From positions 124,001 through 188,000 of the forward strand of contig NZ_JBFNXK010000007.1 in assembly GCF_046054165.1 (NCBI RefSeq): a stretch of 64,000 bases of DNA, read 5' to 3'. The notes beneath the pieces are model-generated. The model ran no database searches, had not been told where the DNA came from, and worked only from the letters and a program-made list of their open reading frames with translations. Origin of the DNA: Celerinatantimonas sp046054165. Lineage in GTDB: Bacteria; Pseudomonadota; Gammaproteobacteria; Enterobacterales; Celerinatantimonadaceae. Below, piece by piece: positions 1 through 8,415 of this stretch. Position numbers and translations under genes: made by a program. Numbering within the stretch: position 1 is the stretch's first letter; each line of letters begins with the position of its first letter.

Positions 1-22
1 ATTATCAGTAATTGATTTTGGA

Positions 23-871
23 TTAAGTAATCTGATCTCGATAATTTTTAGGACTGACTCCGGCAATTCGTTTGAATACCCTTGAAAAGTAGAGTGGGTC
101 ACTGTATCCAATAATTCGGCTAATTTTATTAATGGAGTGGTTAGTCGTCACTAATAATTGTTTAGCTCGGCTGATTCGTTGATCATCTCGCCATTGCGTA
201 ATTGTCATTCCCATTTCGGCCCGGAATAAATGTCCTAGTCGGGAAGAGGAAATGCAAACGGTTGCGGCTAACTCATCATTACTAAAATCTCGGCTGAGAT
301 TTTGAGACATATAATGAATCACTTCTAAGATCCGAGGATCGATCCGTCGTCCCATGACTCCTGGCTGGAGAGTTTTACAACGAATTAATAATTGCTCCAA
401 TAAATTGAGTGCCAAATCCCCGTGATAAGGATTATCACTTTTGGCTGAGTGTTCAATATCGATAAACAGGGGCTCCAGGCCACTAATAACATCATCATCT
501 AGACTCGGCGTCATAAAGACACCATTCTTGTTATCATGCCATTGTAGCCAGTCTGACCAGAAGGCCCGCGGTCTGAAATAAACCCAACGGTGGAACCAAT
601 TAGAACAATTTGGATGACGACGATAGTAATGGGCGATCCCGGGCGGAAATAATAATAAATCGCCTTCTTTGACGTCGAATGCTTTATCTCCAGAGAAGAT
701 TCGACCTTCTCCTTTTATGGTCAAATTCAGAATATACCCTTTCATTCCTGAAGGACGATCAATAATAAAATCAAGATCATTGCCTTCAATAATAGAAGTC
801 AATCCGGCCACTAGATGTGCATCGAAATTATAACCTGGTTTAAGAGGATCTGTTTGCATAGATAAGCACAT
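23..871 (-). CDS. araC: AraC, L-arabinose-responsive transcriptional regulator
   Basis: This 282-aa protein matches E. coli AraC along its length: an N-terminal cupin arabinose-binding/dimerisation domain (residues about 10-165, with the stretches DPLKPGYNF, HLVAGLT and FIDRPSGMKGYILNLTI) and a C-terminal double helix-turn-helix DNA-binding domain (about 180-280, ELAATVCISSSRLGHLFRAEMG and YSDPLYFSRVFKRIAGVSP). It should activate araBDA and araFGH with arabinose and repress without it. The start at 871 gives the N-terminal arm length of E. coli AraC; a second Met 12 bases in is an alternative, and neither has a clear ribosome site. Unlike E. coli, it is not divergent from araB but lies last in the run araB-araD-araA-176aa-araC on the same strand. 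It is probably transcribed separately, since a terminator follows araA. Confidence 0.95.
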   Translation of the reverse strand: MCLSMQTDPLKPGYNFDAHLVAGLTSIIEGNDLDFIIDRPSGMKGYILNLTIKGEGRIFSGDKAFDVKEGDLLLFPPGIAHYYRRHPNCSNWFHRWVYFRPRAFWSDWLQWHDNKNGVFMTPSLDDDVISGLEPLFIDIEHSAKSDNPYHGDLALNLLEQLLIRCKTLQPGVMGRRIDPRILEVIHYMSQNLSRDFSNDELAATVCISSSRLGHLFRAEMGMTITQWRDDQRISRAKQLLVTTNHSINKISRIIGYSDPLYFSRVFKRIAGVSPKNYRDQIT

Positions 872-905
872 GTCTTTTTTACCATAATAAACAATAGATT
901 GCTTG

Positions 906-1436
906 CTATCTCGAATTTAGGTCACATTTATTTAAAAAAGGAATCGTGAGGGTCGAGACAAATGTATCCAATAACATCTGCTGATTAGGGATACGACTAA
1001 ACTGACTGGCGCGGGTATGATATTGATAGCGTCCGTCATCGAGTGACAGAGGAATTGATTCCGATGTGGAGGCCAGTGATAGCTGATGGTAAATTTCAAA
1101 ACTGGCCGGTGTTTCACTACGTGCTAAGTAATTAATGGCTAGTTGATTCGGTTGAATGTGAAAGGTGATGCACAGCGATATCAAGTATTCGTGACTATAG
1201 TGCCAGATTTCGTAATGATGTGGATGACACCTTGATTTCCAGTGAATTTGATCCGTTTCGATAGGTTGATGGTTGAATAGCAGGTGCAACTGACCATTTA
1301 ACAGCCATTGATGCTTATAGCTTAGAATAAACTGACTTAAATTTTCGCCAAATTGAAGCTGCCAGGGATTTAACGTCAGGCTTTCACCTTCTGCTGTTGT
1401 AGGGAAGAGCGGCTCGGTTGCAGGAATTAAGTCCAT
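906..1436 (-). CDS. Unrecognised 176-aa protein between araA and araC
   Basis: I do not recognise a family. The product is a soluble-looking 176-aa protein with no signal peptide or membrane segment, rich in His, Gln, Ser and aromatic residues (for example the stretch HPHHYEIWHYSHEYL around residues 71-85), and of mostly beta-strand-like alternation. It lies 34 bases upstream of araC on the same strand and 78 bases downstream of araA, separated from araA by a rho-independent terminator. It therefore probably belongs to an araC transcript rather than to araBDA. Position suggests an arabinose-linked role (for example sugar or polysaccharide handling), but that is inference only. The ATG at 1436 has no strong Shine-Dalgarno sequence. 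Confidence 0.6.
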   Translation of the reverse strand: MDLIPATEPLFPTTAEGESLTLNPWQLQFGENLSQFILSYKHQWLLNGQLHLLFNHQPIETDQIHWKSRCHPHHYEIWHYSHEYLISLCITFHIQPNQLAINYLARSETPASFEIYHQLSLASTSESIPLSLDDGRYQYHTRASQFSRIPNQQMLLDTFVSTLTIPFLNKCDLNSR

Positions 1437-1460
1437 TAAGCATAAATCCGTTAAAAGTGA

Positions 1461-1496
1461 AAAAACGGCCCGGTATTTTCAGAATACTGCCGGGCC
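1461..1496 (-). terminator. Rho-independent terminator after araA
   Basis: On the minus strand a GC-rich stem (GGCCCGG at one arm, CCGGGCC at the other, continued by TATT/AATA) is followed by GTTTTTTC. It begins 18 bases after the araA stop and separates araBDA from the downstream 176-aa gene and araC. Confidence 0.8.
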
Positions 1497-1514
1497 AAAG
1501 ACTACATGAGGATA

Positions 1515-3020
1515 TTAAATCCCTTGTTTGAGACGGTAATAGATGCCACTGTGACGCAGCTCATTTTTAAATTGGCGAATGGTGGTTTGTTCATCGATAA
1601 CCACTAATTCAACACCAGCCATTTCGGCATAATCAGTGATGGTGTCGAGACTCACATCATGGCTACTGACGGTATGATGTGCACCACCGGCATGGATCCA
1701 AGCTGCGGCTGCAATTTCCAGATTAGGCTGCGGTTCCCACAGTGAATGGGCCACCGGCAGATTTGGCAGCGCATGTGGAGGAGTCACACAATCTACTTTA
1801 TTGACTAATAAGCGGTAACGGTTCCCTAAGTCAATTGGCGCTACATTGATCGCTGGACCGGCTTTACCTGCAAAAATGAGGCGAGCAACATCACAGTCGC
1901 AACCAATGGTGTGACGGTGTACTTCCAAGCGTGGTTTCGCGGCGGCAATACTTGGACAGACTTCCAGCATGTGGGCCCCTAAAATTTGGTCAGTTTGCCC
2001 AAAGTTATAGGTATAGTCTTCCATAAATGAGGTGCCACCGGTTTTCCCTTGACCCATCACTTTCATAATGCGGGTCATCGCTGAAGTTTTCCAATCACCT
2101 TCAGCACCAAACCCATAGCCTTTAGCCATTAGACGCTGAGTGGCTAAACCGGGTAGATTAGTCAGTCCATCTAAGTTTTCGAAGTTATTTACGAATGCTT
2201 TGGCACCAACATCGTTCAGGAAGCTTTCCATCCCTAATTCCAGACGCGCATCATTGGCTACAATTTTGCGAGTTGCACTGTCGGTCAGCAGTCCCGGAGC
2301 AACTTCATATTCACTGGCATAGACTTCAAGTAAGGCATTGATATCAGCATCACTGACGGCGTTGACGGCTTCGGTCAGTTCACCCAAACTATAGGCGTTG
2401 ACTTCATAGCCGAATTGAATTTGTGCAGAAACTTTGTTCCCTTCGGTGACGGCTACTTGACGCATATTGTCACCAAAACGAGCAACTTTTAGCTGTTTAC
2501 TTTCCTGCCAGCCCAGAGCTGCACGGCTCCAATCATCTAATTGATGTTGAACACTAGGGTTTTGCCAGTGGCCAACGATGACTTTCCGGTCGATATCCAG
2601 CCGGGTTCCGATGAAACCAAACTCACGACCGCCATGTGCGCTCTGGTTGGTATTCATAAAGTTCATATCAATTTTGTCCCAAGGGAGCGCTGCATTAAAT
2701 TGAGTATGCAGGTGAACCCAAGGTTTATTCAGTTCACTTAAACCGGCGATCCACATTTTGGCCGGTGAAAACGTATGCATCCATAAGACCAGGCCCACAC
2801 AGTTGGCATCATTATTGGCGCGCCGGCATACTTCGAGAATTTCATCGGGTGTTTTTACAGTGGGTTGGCAAACCAGAGGTAAACAAATAGCACCTTTCTG
2901 ATTTAATCCCGCGACAATTTGTTCACTGTCCGCTGCAACTTGTTTTAATACTTCTGGGCCATAAAGATGCTGGGAACCGGTAACAAACCATAATTCCTGT
3001 TGATTCGATGTGTTATTCAT
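1515..3020 (-). CDS. araA: L-arabinose isomerase
   Basis: AraA converts L-arabinose to L-ribulose in the cytoplasm, the first catabolic step. The 501-aa length equals the usual family length (about 500). Conserved stretches include WFVTGSQHLYGPE near the N-terminus, LHTQFNAALPWDKIDMNFMN, AHGGREFGFIG and FGDNMRQVAVTEG. The Mn-binding residues can be placed in EGDWKTSAM (Glu), SFMEDYTYNF (Glu), GAHMLEVCPS (His) and GGAHHTV (His). It is the third gene of araB-araD-araA, 17 bases after araD, and a terminator follows. The gene order (B-D-A) differs from E. coli (B-A-D). Expression is expected from the AraC/CRP region near 5.7 kb. Confidence 0.97.
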   Translation of the reverse strand: MNNTSNQQELWFVTGSQHLYGPEVLKQVAADSEQIVAGLNQKGAICLPLVCQPTVKTPDEILEVCRRANNDANCVGLVLWMHTFSPAKMWIAGLSELNKPWVHLHTQFNAALPWDKIDMNFMNTNQSAHGGREFGFIGTRLDIDRKVIVGHWQNPSVQHQLDDWSRAALGWQESKQLKVARFGDNMRQVAVTEGNKVSAQIQFGYEVNAYSLGELTEAVNAVSDADINALLEVYASEYEVAPGLLTDSATRKIVANDARLELGMESFLNDVGAKAFVNNFENLDGLTNLPGLATQRLMAKGYGFGAEGDWKTSAMTRIMKVMGQGKTGGTSFMEDYTYNFGQTDQILGAHMLEVCPSIAAAKPRLEVHRHTIGCDCDVARLIFAGKAGPAINVAPIDLGNRYRLLVNKVDCVTPPHALPNLPVAHSLWEPQPNLEIAAAAWIHAGGAHHTVSSHDVSLDTITDYAEMAGVELVVIDEQTTIRQFKNELRHSGIYYRLKQGI

Positions 3021-3037
3021 ATAGACCTCTTTTACTC

Positions 3038-3742
3038 TTAATTAGATTGACCGTAATAAGCATGTTTGCCATGTTTTCTTAGGTAATGTTTGTTGAGCAA
3101 TCCGTTATCGACCGGTGTTGTCGCAGGATTGATTTGCAGGGTATACAGTGCCATTCGGGCGACTTCCTCTAGCACGACTGCATTGTGGACGGCATTCGCA
3201 GGAGAGTTCCCCCAAGCAAATGGACCATGTTCTTTGACTAAAATCCCAGGGATGGCGAGCACGTTTTCAGCGTTCACTGTATCGGCAATGACCTTCCCGG
3301 TATTGAGTTCATAGTCGTGATCGATTTCTGCTTGAGTCAGCGCCCGGGTGCATGGAATGTTTCCATAAAAATAGTCGGCATGGGTTGTCCCGAAGGCTGG
3401 AATCGGCATCCCCGCCTGAGCCCATGCGACGGCATGACAGGAATGGGTATGAACAATGCCTGCCAAATCGCCGAAACGACGATAGAGTTCCAGATGCGTG
3501 TCGGTATCAGAAGATGGCTTAAGTTGCCCTTCGGGGATCCGACCATCTAAATAGACTTCGACCATGTTCTCTGGGGTTAAATCTTCATAGGCGACGCCAC
3601 TAGGCTTGATCAGCATAATGCCTCGTTCTCGATCAATTCCGGAGACATTGCCCCAGGTGAAAGTGACAAGATGATGGCGTTGCAGATCCATATTGGCCTG
3701 CCATACTGCCTGACGTAATTCAGCCATTGATTGATTAGACAT
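3038..3742 (-). CDS. araD: L-ribulose-5-phosphate 4-epimerase
   Basis: AraD is a class II aldolase-fold zinc enzyme converting L-ribulose 5-phosphate to D-xylulose 5-phosphate, the exit of the pathway into the pentose phosphate route. Visible family features are FTWGNVSGIDRERG, the phosphate-binding SSDTDTHLELYRRFG, and the zinc histidines in GIVHTHSCHAVAWAQ and VKEHGPFAWG. I place the start at 3742 (MSNQSMAELRQAV) because it has a strong AGGAAAGAGGA site, gives 234 aa (family about 231) and removes an overlap with araB. The longer open frame to 3778 is unlikely to be used. There are 10 bases between the araB stop and this start, so translation is probably coupled. Confidence 0.96.
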   Translation of the reverse strand: MSNQSMAELRQAVWQANMDLQRHHLVTFTWGNVSGIDRERGIMLIKPSGVAYEDLTPENMVEVYLDGRIPEGQLKPSSDTDTHLELYRRFGDLAGIVHTHSCHAVAWAQAGMPIPAFGTTHADYFYGNIPCTRALTQAEIDHDYELNTGKVIADTVNAENVLAIPGILVKEHGPFAWGNSPANAVHNAVVLEEVARMALYTLQINPATTPVDNGLLNKHYLRKHGKHAYYGQSN

Positions 3743-3752
3743 TCCTCTTTCC

Positions 3753-5429
3753 TCAATCTTTGATGATTTGACTTTCAATAAAACCGCCTAAAGCCTGATA
3801 GTCCGCATGTCGTTGCAGATAAAATTGGTGTTGCTGCGGATCAGGTTGGTAGGTTTGGCAAATTCGACTGGCCATAGCTTGCTGAGCACTTTGACTATCG
3901 CTGTAAATCCCTGCGGCGGTTGCGGCAAAGATGGCAGCGCCTAATGCGCAACATTGGTCAGATTCCACAACGGCAAGTGGTTGACCGATGACATCGGCAC
4001 AGATCTGCATCACCAAGGGGGATTTTTGGGCAATCCCGCCAATGGCTATGACCCGTTTCACGTCAACACCTTGATCCGTCATGCAATCAACAATGGCTTT
4101 AGCACCATGAGCAGTTGACTCGACCAGTGCATGGAAAATAGCAGGTGCATCACTGCCCAGATTTAATTGGCTAATCGCTCCGGTCACTCGTTGGTTGGCA
4201 TAAGGTGTTCTACGGCCACTGTGCCAGTCGATGGCTAAAGGCGAATGGCGATCCGGATGGAATTGTTGAGCGGCCTGTGACAGCTGAGGAATGAGATCAT
4301 CCGCAAGTTTATCGACCAGAGCTTGCTGAGTTGGGTCTTGTTCCGCTAACTGTTGCAGGGGCCACAGTAACACGCGTTTAAACCAAGCATAGATATCCCC
4401 AAAACCGGATTGACCGGCTTCAAGTGCGACAAGATCGGGGCGAGAGCTTCCGTTGACCTGACCACAGATCCCCTTGATGGTTTTATCTTTGATGACCTCG
4501 GATGGAGTCATCAAAATATCACAAGTCGATGTTCCCATGACTTTGACTAAATCAGCTTCACCGGCTCCGGCACCGACAGCCCCCATATGGCAGTCGAATT
4601 CACCGATAGCAATGGCAATCCCAGGTTGTAGCCCTAGTTTGGTTGCCCATTCGCTGCTCAATTCTCCGGCTTTTTCATCAGAGGTATAGACTTGGTCGAA
4701 CATCCGTTCACGAATACCATCCAGAGTCGGCGAAATAGCGGACAGAAATGCCTGAGAAGGTAGGCCATCCCAGCTGTCATGCCAGAGAGCTTTATGGCCT
4801 GCTGCACAGATCCCTCGTTTGAGCTGATGTGGCGCCGTGGTACCACTCAGCAATGCTGGGATCCAATCGGCTAATTCCACCCAACTATAAGCTTTTTGGG
4901 CAACCTGAGCGTCTTGTTCACTGACATAAGCGGCTTTAGACCAGAACCATTCTGAAGAGTAAACACCACCGGTGAAATTTGTATAGTCGGGGAAGTTTCC
5001 TCCGTGAGCGAGTTCATTGATGCGATCCGCCATCGCGACACTGGTATGGTCTTTCCACAGCACAAACATGGCATTCGGGTTATCTGTAAATTCAGGTTTA
5101 AGCGCCAGAATTTGTCCATCCGCATCGATAGGTGCCGGAGTTGAGCCCGTGGTATCAACGCCGATCCCGACAACTTGTTGTGCCGCTTCTTCAGGTAACT
5201 GTTTTAAAGCGGAGAGGATCGCATGGGTCATGGATTCAATGTAATCCAATGGATGATGGCGAAACTGGCTTTTAGGTGGATCGCAATAGTCACCTTTGGC
5301 CCAACGTGGGTAATTGGTTACTCCACAACTTAACTCTTTCCCATTTAGCGCATTGACCACTAATGCCCTGACGGAATCGGACCCAAAATCTAGGCCGATG
5401 ACGTAGGGATCTTTTTGATTATTTTCCAT
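3753..5429 (-). CDS. araB: L-ribulokinase
   Basis: AraB is an FGGY-family sugar kinase (558 aa; E. coli 566) phosphorylating L-ribulose with ATP. Seen in the sequence: the N-terminal ATPase-fold stretch VIGLDFGSDSVRALV, GIGVDTTGSTPAP, LWKDHTSV, the catalytic-region GEFDCHMGAVGAG, VMGTSTCDILM, and the C-terminal IAIGGIAQKSPLVMQICADVIGQPL with adenosine-site glycines. It is the first gene of araB-araD-araA. Its 5' leader is unusually long: the AraC half-sites lie about 250 bases upstream of the ATG, and the intervening DNA carries a 9-bp inverted repeat. Confidence 0.97.
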   Translation of the reverse strand: MENNQKDPYVIGLDFGSDSVRALVVNALNGKELSCGVTNYPRWAKGDYCDPPKSQFRHHPLDYIESMTHAILSALKQLPEEAAQQVVGIGVDTTGSTPAPIDADGQILALKPEFTDNPNAMFVLWKDHTSVAMADRINELAHGGNFPDYTNFTGGVYSSEWFWSKAAYVSEQDAQVAQKAYSWVELADWIPALLSGTTAPHQLKRGICAAGHKALWHDSWDGLPSQAFLSAISPTLDGIRERMFDQVYTSDEKAGELSSEWATKLGLQPGIAIAIGEFDCHMGAVGAGAGEADLVKVMGTSTCDILMTPSEVIKDKTIKGICGQVNGSSRPDLVALEAGQSGFGDIYAWFKRVLLWPLQQLAEQDPTQQALVDKLADDLIPQLSQAAQQFHPDRHSPLAIDWHSGRRTPYANQRVTGAISQLNLGSDAPAIFHALVESTAHGAKAIVDCMTDQGVDVKRVIAIGGIAQKSPLVMQICADVIGQPLAVVESDQCCALGAAIFAATAAGIYSDSQSAQQAMASRICQTYQPDPQQHQFYLQRHADYQALGGFIESQIIKD

Positions 5430-5551
5430 AGAACGCTCCGCGAACTTTTTATCTGATGGAAATTATTAAACGGCTCAGAAGGTCAAATCGCCATGAGTGA
5501 TCCAGCTAAAAGGATGGATGAATTTGTCAGGGAAACATAAATGAGATCCAT

Positions 5552-5617
5552 GCCCGTTTTGTGAATGCTTTGTAATTAACGTTAACAATGAAGATTAAAA
5601 AATGACCTAAAACGGGC
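5552..5617. repeat. 9-bp inverted repeat in the araB leader
   Basis: GCCCGTTTT at 5552-5560 is perfectly complementary to AAAACGGGC at 5609-5617, with 48 bases between. A 10-bp palindrome TTAACGTTAA lies inside the interval. In the araB mRNA the arms could pair, or in DNA they could be half-sites of a regulator. No poly-T follows, so it does not look like a simple terminator. Confidence 0.5.
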
Positions 5618-5677
5618 TATTTTGATTATTAATTAATCCATGTATTGTGAAAAACTTAGAAAATGAGATTTGTGTCA

Positions 5678-5713
5678 TAGTCCAGGTTGCTAATCTGATG
5701 GACTTTAAAGCTA
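5678..5713 (-). promoter_or_regulatory. AraC binding half-sites (I1-I2-like) of the araB promoter
   Basis: Read on the minus strand, the first half-site TAGCTTTAAAGTCCATCA resembles E. coli araI1 (TAGC-N7-TCCATA), and after GAT a second TAGC-containing half-site (TAGCAACCTGGACT) follows in direct orientation with araI spacing. ATGACA immediately after it occupies the place of the E. coli -35. A clear -10 was not found. Order on this strand is CRP box, I1, I2, then araB, as in E. coli pBAD. Confidence 0.75.
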
Positions 5714-5724
5714 TCCGTCAACGC

Positions 5725-5740
5725 TGTGATTTACATCACT
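5725..5740. promoter_or_regulatory. CRP box in the araB/araF divergent region
   Basis: TGTGA-TTTACA-TCACT matches the CRP consensus TGTGA-N6-TCACA at 9 of 10 positions. It lies just upstream of the AraC I1 half-site as seen from araB and 62 bases upstream of the araF start codon, so it can serve both operons. Confidence 0.75.
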
Positions 5741-5801
5741 CGCAAAGTTCCCAACAACAACTAACAATGAGTAGCGATAATAACCCAAGGGGATAAAGAG
5801 A

Positions 5802-6824
5802 ATGGGAACTATAAAAAAAGGTCTGATCGCGGCGGCGTTACTTACGAGCGCTTTGGTAAGTACTTCTGCTAACGCACTTTTTGGTAGTAGTAATGATGAA
5901 CTCAAACTAGGTTATTTAGTGAAACAACCTGAGGAAGCCTGGTTTCAAACTGAATGGGCTTTTGCCGATAAGGCCGGGGCTAAGTACCACTTTGAAACGT
6001 TAAAAATGGCGGTTCCTGATGGAGAGAAGACTTTAAACGCTATAGACACATTAGCCGCTTCCGGCGCCAAAGGATTTGTCATCTGTACCCCCGATCCTAA
6101 ACTAGGGCCGGCTATTATGGCGAAGGCTAAAAGCTATGGTTTGAAAGTTATTACTGTAGATGATCAGTTTATCAATGCCAAAGGTAAACCGATGACGGAT
6201 GTTCCTCTAATCATGATGGCGGCCAGTGAAATCGGTTATCGCCAGGGACAGGAACTGTATAAGGAGATGCTGCACCGAAAATGGGATGTTAATACTACCG
6301 CGGTAATGGCCATTACCGCCGATGAATTAGATACGGCCAGACGACGCGTCGATGGCTCGATTAAAGCTCTCAAAGAAGCTGGATTCCCAGTCGAACGGAT
6401 CTATCGGGTTCCGACTAAATCGAATGATATCCCCGGAGCGTTTGACGCAGGCAACTCAATGTTGGTCCAGCATCCGGAAGTCAAACAATGGCTGATTGTC
6501 GGGATGAACGACAATACGGTTTTAGGTGGCGTTCGAGCCACTGAAGGGCAAGGTTTCACCAAAGATAATGTGATTGGTATCGGCATCAATGGGGTGGGGG
6601 CTATTAATGAACTTTCTAAATCTAAAGCAACCGGATTCTATGGTTCGTTATTACCTAGCCCAGACGTGCATGGATTTAAAAGTATCGAAATGCTCTATCA
6701 CTGGGTAAAAGATGGTGTTGAGCCACCCAAAATGACTCAGGTAAAAGATGTGGTTTTGATCACTCGAGATAATTTTAGGGCTGAACTGGATAAAAAAGGT
6801 TTAGGCAACTTAGTTAAAAAATAA
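5802..6824 (+). CDS. araF: L-arabinose-binding periplasmic protein
   Basis: AraF captures L-arabinose in the periplasm and presents it to AraGH. The 340-aa product has a signal peptide (about 25 residues, cleavage after SANA) and then aligns closely with E. coli AraF: LGYLVKQPEEAWFQTEW, VPDGEKTLNAIDTLAASGAKGFVICTPDP, ITADELDTARRR, VPTKSNDIPGAFDAGN, WLIVGMNDNTVLGGVRATEGQ and FYGSLLPSPDVHG. A GGGGATAAAGAG region supplies the ribosome site. It is the first gene of araFGH, divergent from araB across a shared control region. A stem-loop directly downstream probably keeps it more highly expressed than araGH. Confidence 0.97.
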   Translation: MGTIKKGLIAAALLTSALVSTSANALFGSSNDELKLGYLVKQPEEAWFQTEWAFADKAGAKYHFETLKMAVPDGEKTLNAIDTLAASGAKGFVICTPDPKLGPAIMAKAKSYGLKVITVDDQFINAKGKPMTDVPLIMMAASEIGYRQGQELYKEMLHRKWDVNTTAVMAITADELDTARRRVDGSIKALKEAGFPVERIYRVPTKSNDIPGAFDAGNSMLVQHPEVKQWLIVGMNDNTVLGGVRATEGQGFTKDNVIGIGINGVGAINELSKSKATGFYGSLLPSPDVHGFKSIEMLYHWVKDGVEPPKMTQVKDVVLITRDNFRAELDKKGLGNLVKK

Positions 6825-6838
6825 GATTGGCAGCTTGG

Positions 6839-6865
6839 TTAGGTGGTCGTTGTTCGGCCACCTAA
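6839..6865 (+). other. Stem-loop between araF and araG
   Basis: TTAGGTGG pairs perfectly with CCACCTAA around a 11-base loop, with no poly-U tail. Such hairpins after binding-protein genes commonly stabilise the upstream mRNA and lower expression of the ATPase and permease; this role is inferred here. Confidence 0.7.
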
Positions 6866-6883
6866 CAGATGAGGATTATCACG

Positions 6884-8398
6884 ATGCATCCGAACAATTA
6901 CTATCTGGAATTCGAACGGGTTGGCAAGGCATTTCCTGGCGTACAGGCGTTATCTGAAATTAGCTTTGGAGTTGCTGAGGGCCGAATTCATGCGTTAATG
7001 GGGGAAAATGGAGCTGGAAAATCAACATTATTAAAAGTGCTAAGTGGTGTGTATCAACCTAGCAGCGGGCAGTTAAAAATTGCGGGTCAGGATTATCAGT
7101 TTCAATCCACCGCGGAATCACTGGATGCCGGCGTTGCGATTATTTATCAGGAGTTGAATTTAATCCCCGCATTATCGGTGGCTGAAAATATATTTTTAGG
7201 GCAATTACCGACCAAACATGGACAGATTGACCGGGATCAGCTGTATAAAAAAGCTTCAGAGCAATTAAAACGGTTAGGTGAAGATATTGATCCTTCACAG
7301 CCGTTGAAAAATCTATCGATAGGGCAGTGGCAGATGGTTGAAATTGCCAAGGCTTTAAGCCGCAATGCCAAAATTATCGCTTTCGACGAACCGACCAGTA
7401 GTTTATCTCAACGTGAGATCGTCAGTCTATTTAAGGTGATTCGAGAGCTTCGCGATGAAGGGAAAGTCATTTTATATGTTTCCCACCGCATGGAAGAAAT
7501 CTTCGAGCTATGCGATTCAATTACCATTTTTAAAGATGGAACCCATGTTCAGACCTTTGAATCTTTAGAGGATCTAACGAATAACGCACTTGTCAAACTG
7601 ATGGTTGGACGAGAAATTAATGATATTTATCATTATAAATCTCGGGAATATGGTGATGTGGGGTTAGAACTTCGGAATTTAGAAGGTCCGGGGTTAAAAG
7701 CGCCGGTGTCATTATCGGTACAGCAAGGAGAAATTTTAGGATTGTTTGGGCTGGTGGGTGCAGGTCGAACGGAGTTAACGCAACTTATTTTTGGGGCTGA
7801 AAGGAAAACATCCGGGGCTATACGAGTCAATGGTCAGACGGTATCCATTCGCAATCCGGTCGATGCGATTAACGCCGGGGTGACCTATTGCCCGGAAGAT
7901 CGAAAAGCTAGCGGCATCGTTCCGGTACTGTCGGTCTTGGAGAATACGAATGTCAGTGCTCGGCCTAATCACCTGTCGATGGGATGTATCATCAAACCAC
8001 AGTGGGAAATGGAGAATGCCCAACAACAGGTTCAGTCTCTGAATGTGAAAACGCCATCATTAGAACAGCTTATCGGTAATTTGTCCGGAGGAAATCAACA
8101 AAAAGTGATTCTTGGTCGCTGGTTGTCGACCGACATGAAAGTCATTTTGTTGGATGAGCCGACGCGAGGGATTGATGTTGGGGCAAAATCGGAGATCTAT
8201 GAGTTGATTTTTGCTTTGGCTGAACGAGGGGTCACGGTCCTTGTTATTTCCAGCGATTTGCCTGAAATTTTAGGAATATCGGATCGGCTGATCGTGATGA
8301 AGGATGGACAAATTAGCGGTGAACTGGAACGTTCACAATTTAATGAAGAAACCGTACTCGAATATGCGATGTTAGGCCATGCCGAAGTCGCTGCGTAG
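6884..8398 (+). CDS. araG: L-arabinose ABC transporter ATP-binding protein
   Basis: AraG is the double-domain ATPase of the CUT2-type arabinose importer. The N-terminal half carries Walker A GENGAGKST, the signature LSIGQWQ (also in E. coli AraG) and Walker B with FDEPTSSL. The C-terminal half has a degenerate P-loop GLVGAGRTEL, the signature LSGGNQQK and LLDEPTRGIDVG, as usual for this class. I start at 6884 (MHPNNYYLEF), 5 codons into the open frame, because it aligns with the E. coli N-terminus and has GAGGA 8 bases upstream, giving 504 aa. It lies 17 bases before araH. Confidence 0.96.
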   Translation: MHPNNYYLEFERVGKAFPGVQALSEISFGVAEGRIHALMGENGAGKSTLLKVLSGVYQPSSGQLKIAGQDYQFQSTAESLDAGVAIIYQELNLIPALSVAENIFLGQLPTKHGQIDRDQLYKKASEQLKRLGEDIDPSQPLKNLSIGQWQMVEIAKALSRNAKIIAFDEPTSSLSQREIVSLFKVIRELRDEGKVILYVSHRMEEIFELCDSITIFKDGTHVQTFESLEDLTNNALVKLMVGREINDIYHYKSREYGDVGLELRNLEGPGLKAPVSLSVQQGEILGLFGLVGAGRTELTQLIFGAERKTSGAIRVNGQTVSIRNPVDAINAGVTYCPEDRKASGIVPVLSVLENTNVSARPNHLSMGCIIKPQWEMENAQQQVQSLNVKTPSLEQLIGNLSGGNQQKVILGRWLSTDMKVILLDEPTRGIDVGAKSEIYELIFALAERGVTVLVISSDLPEILGISDRLIVMKDGQISGELERSQFNEETVLEYAMLGHAEVAA

Positions 8399-8415
8399 CT
8401 AAAGGGACGAAACTT

